From IMG/VR virus record IMGVR_UViG_3300014911_000533, positions 1-56,298 of that record: DNA of 56,298 bases; one strand, 5' to 3'. Positions within the stretch are counted from its first letter, which is position 1. Each line of letters begins with the position of its first letter. This document shows, piece after piece, positions 50,195 to 56,298 of the stretch. The notes under the pieces were generated by a model. That model had not been told where the DNA came from and searched no databases. It worked only from the letters and a program-made list of their open reading frames with translations. A program made the position numbers and the translations under genes. This DNA is from a virus.

Positions 50195-51814
50195 TTAATC
50201 CTCGTCTTCTTCATCATAAATTTTCTGTATATTCTCAGCCAAATTCCACAGTTTCTCATTACCTTCTTTTAAAATATCTGCTTCAGTTTTAGCTGTTGTC
50301 CTTGTCTTTCCTGCTGGAGGTTTACCATACACTAAAGTCTTCTTCTCTCTGGTAAGTGGAACCAACTCCTTAATATAGTCAAGCTCCGCTTTAAGTGACT
50401 CTTCTACTTCCTTTTCATTACTACCAACCACTCTCTTCCTCAATAACTCCTTAACCTTATCATCAACATCCAATTCCTCAATTTTCTTATTAATAAACTC
50501 TTCTAACTTTTTCTGCTCTATTTCTGCTTTTAATTTATCTCGTTCTTGCTCAGCAGCCACTAATTTAGTCTCCAGCTCTTTAATCTTCTCTTGTAATTTA
50601 TCAAATTCCTCTTGTAGCTTTTCTTTTTCAGTACTCAATTCCTCAACCTGTGCAGCTAAAGTCTCCTTAGCATCCTCAATCAGATCCTGAACTTCGCTCA
50701 TCTGGAGTAATTCCTCCTTTGTCATATTTTCAACACCTCCCTTGTTTTCATACACTTCTTTAACTTTTGCTCCTGGTATTGCTCCCTCTAACACGAGATC
50801 AATACCTTTTAAATGCATTTCTAATACTTTTTCTCTTTTATGACCATTGACTTTTTCAGTCATCAAACTACCTTCTGCCCTTATGGACAGCTCCTGTGAA
50901 CCAGGAGGTCTAAATTTCAGTAATTCTTGCGCATCCTTACCCAAAGATGTATTATTTAACTCAGCAACAAAAGTAACTTCCCCATTGTCATTTAAATCTA
51001 TCTCGACAGGTCTGCCAACAATCCTACTGGGATCATCACCTGTCGGATGACCCATCATAATTGTTAACTTTTCAATATTCTCTTTAGCCTCTTTAACCGC
51101 CGATTCTACTACTTCTCTCGGATAAAATCTGCCATTGGCACTTTCTGCATTTGCTTTTAAAGCTACCCCACTGAATCTGAATGGTTTTTCTTTATCTTCT
51201 TCTATCCAGTCTAAACTAATAACATTCTCTGTAATTTCTTGATTCTTGCGAATTGCGCCTTCTGATAACTTTGGAGTTCTTTTTGGAGGTTTACTTTCTT
51301 TAATCAATTCAGCTATTTTATTCAGCTCACTAATATTCATACTTTTCAGTTTAGCTATTGCTTCAGTAGTATTCTGGATGGCCAATTCCTTAGAAGCATA
51401 ATAACCATATTTGGGTGCTAATAGATTCCTAATCTGGGTTAACTTGGTTTGTGTCGCTTTGTCTTTTATTGTCTTAATTAACTTATCTAACAGACTGAGA
51501 GCTTTCTTAAACTGTTTGTTATATTTGCCATAATAACCATAGCCATAATAACCATAGCCATACTTGCCATAATCACCATATTTCCCATAATTACCATACT
51601 TCTTAGTTACTTTTTTAGCTTCATCAGAGCCTCTCATCATATTGCCACATTTTGGGCATTTTATTTGGACACAAGGAATCGACTTGCCCAACCCAATCTT
51701 TTTGTGAACAACCTTATAACCACATACTGGACAAACACAATATTTAGCTCCTCCATCTGCTTGAGGGTAACCTCCTACACCTTTACCATAGCCTCTTGCT
51801 TCTACAATGCCCAA
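50195..51814 (-). CDS. Prohead protease/scaffold fusion with N-terminal zinc knuckle
   Basis: 539 residues in four parts. Residues 20-60 have C28xxC31 and C53xxC56, a rubredoxin-like knuckle. Residues 73-98 are Gly/Tyr repeats (KYGNYGKYGDYGKYGYGYYG). Residues 195-345 are a T4 gp21-like prohead protease: FRFSGVALKANAESANGRFYP, MMGHPTGDDP with the His, and QELSIRAEGS with the probable Ser nucleophile. Residues 365-475 are a coiled-coil scaffold. Self-cleavage would release the capsid core. The zinc and Gly/Tyr parts are not typical of this family. Confidence 0.8.
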   Translation of the reverse strand: MGIVEARGYGKGVGGYPQADGGAKYCVCPVCGYKVVHKKIGLGKSIPCVQIKCPKCGNMMRGSDEAKKVTKKYGNYGKYGDYGKYGYGYYGYGYYGKYNKQFKKALSLLDKLIKTIKDKATQTKLTQIRNLLAPKYGYYASKELAIQNTTEAIAKLKSMNISELNKIAELIKESKPPKRTPKLSEGAIRKNQEITENVISLDWIEEDKEKPFRFSGVALKANAESANGRFYPREVVESAVKEAKENIEKLTIMMGHPTGDDPSRIVGRPVEIDLNDNGEVTFVAELNNTSLGKDAQELLKFRPPGSQELSIRAEGSLMTEKVNGHKREKVLEMHLKGIDLVLEGAIPGAKVKEVYENKGGVENMTKEELLQMSEVQDLIEDAKETLAAQVEELSTEKEKLQEEFDKLQEKIKELETKLVAAEQERDKLKAEIEQKKLEEFINKKIEELDVDDKVKELLRKRVVGSNEKEVEESLKAELDYIKELVPLTREKKTLVYGKPPAGKTRTTAKTEADILKEGNEKLWNLAENIQKIYDEEDED

Positions 51815-51854
51815 AATTTTTCACCTCCTCTTATAATAATCAAAATATGATTTT

Positions 51855-54665
51855 TCATTCATCCTTGAAAAAAGTTTGATCCTTAGGTCTTTTGGCTATC
51901 CAAATTCGCTTGCCGTCAGCAATTGGAGCATACATGAATAACCATCTACCTGACAAATTTTTGTTCCTTGTGAAATTGAACTCAAATTCTTTAATATGCT
52001 CTTCTTGTTTGTGAGCTTTCCAATCTATGAAATCTATTATTATCATTACTGCATATGACTTACTGAATGCGCCCACTTCTCCTGGTTCAAATATAGCTGG
52101 ACTTTTCTTACCAAAATCCAGCCATGACAAAGGTCCTCTAATTACTTCAGCCTCACCTTCACCTTTCCTGGGCTGTTTCCACATAAACCGTAAGCTGTCT
52201 CCAGGTTTATAATCTGCCAACTTATCAAGTCCTTTAATATTGCCGATTAGTATTTCTCCACCTTCCCAATAATTCATACCTGAAGGATGTAATCTTAAGT
52301 CTATGTGACAACCCGCTGAAATTAACGATTGCATTATATCTCTAAAAGGTTTAAGACCTTTTCTAACGGCTGCCATGATTCTTAACGAATTCCTCATAAT
52401 TTTTTTCACCCCATCCTCAGTTAAACCCATTATGTGTAGTTGAAGAACTCCATCACCTTTCATTCCTTTAGTAATAGTAATATTCCCTCTCTCTCCTGCT
52501 TCACCTTCCTTTTTTGCTTCAATGATAGCAAAACTTTCACTTGATGATATCAATTTACTTTTCTTCAGCTCATCCCTCACATCAGGACTAATCTGCAATA
52601 TACCTGCAGCATAAGCTCTCTTAATTATTTCTTCAGCTGTTTCTGGATTCTTTCTGGCTAATTCTATATCTCGAACTGCTGGCACAACTGCACCAATGAG
52701 CCAACGACCATCTTTGAATTTTGGTATAATTTCTTGTGCGGTTATGGTCAGTATATCGCCAGGATTTGCTTTCACAGTTGTGTTAAAAGTTTTACCCAAA
52801 GTCTCCAGCTTACCTTTAGACAAATACCCAACAGTATAATTGAACACATTAGTAGTACCTTTAACAGGATTCCTTTTTATTACTTGAACCTTGAATTCAA
52901 CTATTGTTTTAATTTTAGCCCAAGCAGGAGTCTGTCCAGTTAAGGGATATGTAGAATCAGTTACTTTACACACAGCCCCTTCTGAACCCTCAACTTTACT
53001 AACTTTTTGGATATCTTTTATCAAGTCTGCTTTATTATCAGAAATATTTTTAGGAGACAGCTTGAAAATCTTAAAGTCATATTTAGCAAAAATATTCTCC
53101 AATTGTTCTCTGCGAGTAGTCCAAGGTTCATTGTGCAAATCTTTATCATCATAATACAGACAGTCAAACACATGACACACTAAAGTTCCTTTCACTCCTG
53201 CTGGTGTTTCAAACTTGCGATAAACTTTATCCTTAGTAGTGCCCCAGTAAGCTAAGTCTTTCCTGGCTATAACTTTACCACCTGGACCAATAGCTCCTAA
53301 TTCAGCGTCCAATATAACTGGCTTGTCTATAACTTTCAAGTCTGCCACCAAGTCTGGAAATTGATTGCTTCTGTCTCTTTTAGAATCCTCAAAGTAAATT
53401 AAAGTGTTACCATTGTCCTTCTGCAAAACAGTTCTCCAACCGTTGTATTTAATCTCTGTGTCTATTTTCTTACCTCTCTTCAAGTAAGCATCAGCCCACT
53501 TATCAACAAAAGTTTTAATATCATAATATTCCTGCATAGTATATCCACTCGAGGTCTTAAGTGGAGTAAAAATCTGGAGAGGCTTGAGATTTTTACTTTC
53601 AAGCACTTCATCTATCCCAGAGTTCTTAACACATCTTAACTTACCAACCAAATACACAACATCCCACTCAGGATCGTCATATTCTTCCAACTTTTCTATT
53701 TCAAACTTGGGATATATGAAATGGCTCTTGCGCAAATTGTCTTCACAAAAAAATTGTATAGTAACCGCATTCCACAGGCTTTTGTGGGTAGGATTGCCGA
53801 ATGCTCCTTGTCCTTTAGTACTGGGAAATTCAAATTCAAAGATGCCTCCAGGTTTCAATACTCTCCAAATTTCCGACATAATGAAAAAATGGTTGCTCAA
53901 ATGTTCAAGTGAGTGTTTAGCCAGCACATAATCCACAGAATCATTGGGAAATGGTATGCCATGTTCCAAATCCCAATATAAGTCAGGATGTCCAGTAATA
54001 TCAATATTAACAAAACCAGGTAGCTTATTATCACCACAGCCTAAATTCAGCTTGATAACTTTTTTCTCCTCATTTCCATTCCTGTTTTCATTAACCTTAA
54101 CAATACCTTTGTCCTTAGCCCTTAACACCAAATCAAACAAAGGCACATAGTCATCATGAGGACCTTCTGGATTATATACCCAATGATAATCTTTATTCTG
54201 CCTGCCGAGAGTCTTAGCTATCAATACTTCTAAGCTTGGATCTCTGGGTGGTCTTCTGAACAATATGTCTATGTCTTCATAATTGTCTTTCTTGACACTG
54301 CTACCTATCTGGCACACAAAGTCAGGAATATATACTACATCTTTTTCGTTCTTTAACTTCAAGCTTTCTGTCACATCTGACAACTTCTTGCCAATTCTAT
54401 TCAATATTTTTTTTAATAGCTCTAAACTACTTTTCTTCATCTTGTCTGGGTGGAAAACTATTATCTTTCTCTTCAGCATTTCTCTCATTACTTTTTCAGC
54501 AAATTCAATCAAATCCTCAATTTTAGCAAATTCAGTCTTCCCACCTTTCTTCATCACGCTATACTTAGCACACAACAACCTCCAATCATCCCTCAATTGG
54601 TCATCTCTTACTTTACTCGCATCATAGCCTTTAACCTTGAATTCATTTATTTTTATTTTTATCAC
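51855..54665 (-). CDS. Four-domain protein: nucleotidyltransferase, methyltransferase, ATP-dependent DNA ligase, LigD-like 3'-phosphoesterase
   Basis: 936 residues; GTG start at 54665. Domain 1 (about 105-185) has GSSVKKDNYEDIDILF, a pol-beta-type nucleotidyltransferase signature with D131 and D133. Domain 2 (about 203-345) is a SAM methyltransferase (LNLGCG 206-211, NPTHKS 291-296). Domain 3 (about 395-680) is a ligase: EIKYNGWR with probable K406, LDAELGAI (452-459), EGAVCKV (562-568) and AKIK (583-586). Domain 4 (about 700-936) shows CHIDLRLHP (H787, D789, R791), FEPGEVGAF and LSGRWLFMY, as in LigD phosphoesterase modules. It would repair DNA ends. It takes the place usual for the portal, ahead of the protease. 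Confidence 0.75.
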   Translation of the reverse strand: MIKIKINEFKVKGYDASKVRDDQLRDDWRLLCAKYSVMKKGGKTEFAKIEDLIEFAEKVMREMLKRKIIVFHPDKMKKSSLELLKKILNRIGKKLSDVTESLKLKNEKDVVYIPDFVCQIGSSVKKDNYEDIDILFRRPPRDPSLEVLIAKTLGRQNKDYHWVYNPEGPHDDYVPLFDLVLRAKDKGIVKVNENRNGNEEKKVIKLNLGCGDNKLPGFVNIDITGHPDLYWDLEHGIPFPNDSVDYVLAKHSLEHLSNHFFIMSEIWRVLKPGGIFEFEFPSTKGQGAFGNPTHKSLWNAVTIQFFCEDNLRKSHFIYPKFEIEKLEEYDDPEWDVVYLVGKLRCVKNSGIDEVLESKNLKPLQIFTPLKTSSGYTMQEYYDIKTFVDKWADAYLKRGKKIDTEIKYNGWRTVLQKDNGNTLIYFEDSKRDRSNQFPDLVADLKVIDKPVILDAELGAIGPGGKVIARKDLAYWGTTKDKVYRKFETPAGVKGTLVCHVFDCLYYDDKDLHNEPWTTRREQLENIFAKYDFKIFKLSPKNISDNKADLIKDIQKVSKVEGSEGAVCKVTDSTYPLTGQTPAWAKIKTIVEFKVQVIKRNPVKGTTNVFNYTVGYLSKGKLETLGKTFNTTVKANPGDILTITAQEIIPKFKDGRWLIGAVVPAVRDIELARKNPETAEEIIKRAYAAGILQISPDVRDELKKSKLISSSESFAIIEAKKEGEAGERGNITITKGMKGDGVLQLHIMGLTEDGVKKIMRNSLRIMAAVRKGLKPFRDIMQSLISAGCHIDLRLHPSGMNYWEGGEILIGNIKGLDKLADYKPGDSLRFMWKQPRKGEGEAEVIRGPLSWLDFGKKSPAIFEPGEVGAFSKSYAVMIIIDFIDWKAHKQEEHIKEFEFNFTRNKNLSGRWLFMYAPIADGKRIWIAKRPKDQTFFKDE

Positions 54666-54804
54666 CCCTCACAATAAACAATTTTAATTCCTCCAATTCT
54701 AAACAGAGCTTCTCCACTAAGTCACTAAAAGCCACACTCTCCTTTTTTAACCATTCTTTTAATTCATCAATTTTGTATTCAATTTCTTCTCTCAATCTGA
54801 CCAT
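54643..54804 (-). CDS. Small coiled-coil protein, 53 aa
   Basis: A complete ATG-initiated frame: MVRLREEIEYKIDELKEWL then helical heptads to a Lys/Asn-rich end. It overlaps the end of the 69-residue gene (ATGG-TGA overlap) and the GTG start of the big fusion gene, so coupling is expected. Not recognised. Confidence 0.55.
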   Translation of the reverse strand: MVRLREEIEYKIDELKEWLKKESVAFSDLVEKLCLELEELKLFIVRGDKNKNK

Positions 54805-55001
54805 CTCACTGGTGTACTTTTCTTTGGTTTCAAATCATATTCTCTCTCCAATTTATCAATTACTATATCAGCCACAGCTTCACCAACTTCATCAATGTTC
54901 AAATAGTTGACAGCTCTCACTCTATCTTTCATCAAGCCCCTATAGTCCATCATTGTCTTGACTATTAACTGTTTTACCTCATTTTTTTCTTCCTGTGTCA
55001 T
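54792..55001 (-). CDS. Hypothetical protein, 69 aa, first gene of the structural operon
   Basis: Helical protein: MTQEEKNEVKQLIVKTMMDYRG, then VNYLNIDEVGEAVADIVIDKLE and a basic end. Not recognised. AGGAGG lies just upstream of the ATG and the promoter at 55042-55070 is 41 bases away, so it should lead the head-tail transcript. Confidence 0.6.
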   Translation of the reverse strand: MTQEEKNEVKQLIVKTMMDYRGLMKDRVRAVNYLNIDEVGEAVADIVIDKLEREYDLKPKKSTPVRWSD

Positions 55002-55041
55002 TTTAATTCCTCCTTTTGAAAATATTTTTTACCACTAAAAA

Positions 55042-55070
55042 ATTGTAGCGGGAAATCAATTTTTGGTCAA
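55042..55070 (-). promoter_or_regulatory. Sigma70-like promoter for the head/tail operon
   Basis: Minus strand: -35 TTGACC, exact 17-base spacer, -10 TACAAT, each one base off consensus. It is preceded on the same strand by three tandem 8-9-base ATTTGA words (55084-55109), which could be a regulator site. Confidence 0.75.
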
Positions 55071-55082
55071 TTTTCAATCGTA

Positions 55083-55204
55083 TTTCAAATGGTCAAATTT
55101 GTCAAATGGTGTCAGGGATGGCAGGTTGGGGCTTTAGTGAAATACTGAAAAATAAAAATTTGAGTGTAACTCCCTAACCTCCCAACCAGCCATCCAGCGA
55201 ATCA
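55083..55204. repeat. Repeat-rich leader upstream of structural promoter
   Basis: The 278-base gap 55002-55279 holds no gene. Contents: three tandem words (55084-55092, 55092-55100, 55101-55109) with core TCAAAT; a 14-bp inverted repeat with one mismatch, GATGGCAGGTTGGG (55117-55130) and CCCAACCAGCCATC (55181-55194), with a 50-base loop; and CCAGCGAATCA (55194-55204), repeated exactly at 56202-56212. It could be an origin, an operator or a packaging site. Confidence 0.6.
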
Positions 55205-55279
55205 ATTAGGGTTTCAAAAATCCAACCATCATGAAAAATTATTCACCAGCTACTGGACAGCCAGCAAATAAATATGATA

Positions 55280-55387
55280 CTAATCGTCCTTTGCAATTTT
55301 CTTTCCTATTTTCCAACAAGCTCCCAATATTCCAATCACAAAAACAATTATAGCAAATACAGCTGCGAAGACTATTACACTCTCCAT
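55280..55387 (-). CDS. Tiny membrane protein, 35 aa
   Basis: A complete frame with AGGAG eight bases before its ATG: MESVIVFAAVFAIIVFVIG, then ILGACWKIGKKIAKDD. One transmembrane helix with a short positive tail. Not recognised. It begins one base after the stop of the 46-residue gene, so the two are a pair. Confidence 0.6.
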   Translation of the reverse strand: MESVIVFAAVFAIIVFVIGILGACWKIGKKIAKDD

Positions 55388-55388
55388 T

Positions 55389-55529
55389 TTATTTTCTCCT
55401 TTTTTTGTATTTATTAACTATCTTATTTATCTCTCTTTTTCTTATTCCTTCTATAACACTCCATTTAACAACTACAATAACCAGATTTACAATAACGCAA
55501 ATCCCAATAATTGCAAACAACTCTTTCAT
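55389..55529 (-). CDS. Tiny membrane protein, 46 aa
   Basis: AGGAG precedes the ATG. MKELFAIIGICVIVNLVIVV is a transmembrane helix followed by a strongly basic tail (KREINKIVNKYKKRRK). Not recognised; topology suits a small toxin-like, holin-modulating or superinfection protein. Confidence 0.6.
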   Translation of the reverse strand: MKELFAIIGICVIVNLVIVVVKWSVIEGIRKREINKIVNKYKKRRK

Positions 55530-55714
55530 CTTTTAATCTCCTTTTTATTGTCACAAATAAATACTGCATTTGAACATTTTCACAGAATTTACTCTCGGAG
55601 ATCCTCAAAAATTGGGATACCACATCCAGATTGTGTCAAATAGCGAATTTGAAAAAATTGATGTTTTTTCTGCCCATGAAAACAATGAATTTTTGTTCAA
55701 AGTCAATAGCCAAG

Positions 55715-56095
55715 CTATTCATCCACATTTCTCAAGTCCTTTAAGTCTATAATGATATCATTCTTCTTAATTATAACTGGCGCTCTCATTCTCTTCAATC
55801 CATCATTCCAATATTCCCTAAGCTCTCTCCAAGGAATAGCAAACCTACAATTTTGTGTCACCCTGCGAGAATGCAGAGAAGTGGGAGATTTAGCAAATTG
55901 AAATAATAACTTAGATCCTTCTCTATATACATTTACATATTTATATTGTGTAAAGTTATATATCTTTTCTCTAACATAAACTGGCAAGTAAACCTCAAGT
56001 CTACGACTATGACCAACCCTACAAAAAGTGATTAATTCTTCTTCTATATTCACTTTCTTTTTTACTAACTGCCAAGTCATTTTTATTTCTCTCAC
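55715..56095 (-). CDS. Hypothetical protein, 126 aa
   Basis: 126 residues, beta-rich with many Arg: ITFCRVGHSRRLEVYLPVYVREKIYNF, YKYVNVYREGSKLLFQFAKSP and AIPWRELREYW. The swapped-hairpin look of the middle part is like AbrB or SpoVT DNA-binding proteins, but this is weak. GTG start at 56095 with AAGGAG three bases before; an ATG five codons later has poor spacing. Confidence 0.5.
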   Translation of the reverse strand: MREIKMTWQLVKKKVNIEEELITFCRVGHSRRLEVYLPVYVREKIYNFTQYKYVNVYREGSKLLFQFAKSPTSLHSRRVTQNCRFAIPWRELREYWNDGLKRMRAPVIIKKNDIIIDLKDLRNVDE

Positions 56096-56128
56096 AATCT
56101 CCTTTTTTATTTATCAGCATTCCCAAGA

Positions 56129-56212
56129 CATCCAGCGATTGCCAAGATGCTCACAGGGACACAAATTGAGCGAGCGATGGGCGATATTCCACCCCTGACA
56201 CCCAGCGAATCA
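56129..56212. repeat. GC-richer repeat region at window end
   Basis: The last 203 bases have no gene. They contain CCAGCGA (56132-56138) and CCAGCGAATCA (56202-56212), the latter identical to 55194-55204; CCCTGACACC (56193-56202), the exact complement of 55108-55117; and several GCGA words around 56171-56184. Together with the 55083-55204 repeats it flanks the small genes at 55280-56095. Confidence 0.5.
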
Positions 56213-56298
56213 TACCCAAATTTCATATTGCCTAAAAAGTGATACAGTAAAACTGAAGTAAAATTGAAATTGATAAAAATTGGATATTTTATTGTATA

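Noticed and set aside
55570-55752. Plus-strand open frame of 60 codons near the right end
   Set aside because: TTG start, no ribosome site, opposite to every other gene, and it runs into the 3' end of the 126-residue gene. Treated as chance.
1-56298. tRNA genes
   Set aside because: Gaps between genes are short and I saw no cloverleaf with a T-loop GTTCRANNC and matching acceptor stem; a tRNAscan-type run would settle it.

Overview
The window is a gene-dense, AT-rich piece of a tailed double-stranded DNA phage genome (Caudoviricetes, long-tailed). Every supported gene lies on the minus strand, so transcription runs from position 56298 towards 1. Strong Shine-Dalgarno sequences, GTG/TTG starts, sigma70-like promoters and a peptidoglycan-cleaving M15 peptidase point to a bacterial host. 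The host lineage cannot be read from the sequence. No terminase or portal gene is present, so this is probably not the whole genome.

Layout in transcription order. (1) 56298-54640: a leader with dispersed repeats, tiny membrane proteins and a good promoter. (2) 54665-45310: head and connector genes. These are a four-domain protein (nucleotidyltransferase, methyltransferase, ATP-dependent DNA ligase, LigD-like phosphoesterase), a prohead protease/scaffold, a decoration-like protein, the major capsid protein and its terminator, small virion proteins and connectors. (3) 45308-28211: a carbohydrate island threaded through the tail genes. It holds RmlB and RmlA, a tail-terminator-like gene, six GT2-type glycosyltransferases (one fused to a radical SAM domain), a CgeB-like glycosyltransferase, three methyltransferases, three SDR sugar enzymes and a complete GDP-D-glycero-alpha-D-manno-heptose set (GmhA, HddA, GmhB, HddC). 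(4) 28179-17239: tail tube, tail assembly chaperones joined by a +1 frameshift, a tape measure with eight 40-residue repeats, tail tip proteins, a tailspike with a GH43-like propeller, a zinc-module fibre and two tetrapeptide-repeat proteins.

(5) 17230-14032: two radical SAM genes directly after the repeat proteins, then an unknown helical protein. (6) 14045-12225: probable lysis genes (Cys-Asp-Asp protein, holin-like protein, secreted protein, M15 endolysin). (7) 12116-7901: replication (UvsW-like helicase, unknown basic protein, DnaB-type helicase, CHC2/Toprim primase). (8) From a second promoter at about 7690 down to 38: small regulatory or unknown genes, SprT-like and DUF932-like proteins, a sigma-like protein, a dUTPase/HAD fusion, an FAD oxidoreductase and an Nmad1-methyltransferase fusion.

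Two candidate systems stand out. One is the pair of radical SAM enzymes beside two tail proteins that each carry exactly 23 uninterrupted four-residue repeats starting right after a cysteine; this looks like an enzyme-substrate arrangement. The other is a phage-encoded sugar pathway, with its own transferases and methylases, placed inside the tail operon, suggesting glycosylation of the virion or remodelling of the host surface.
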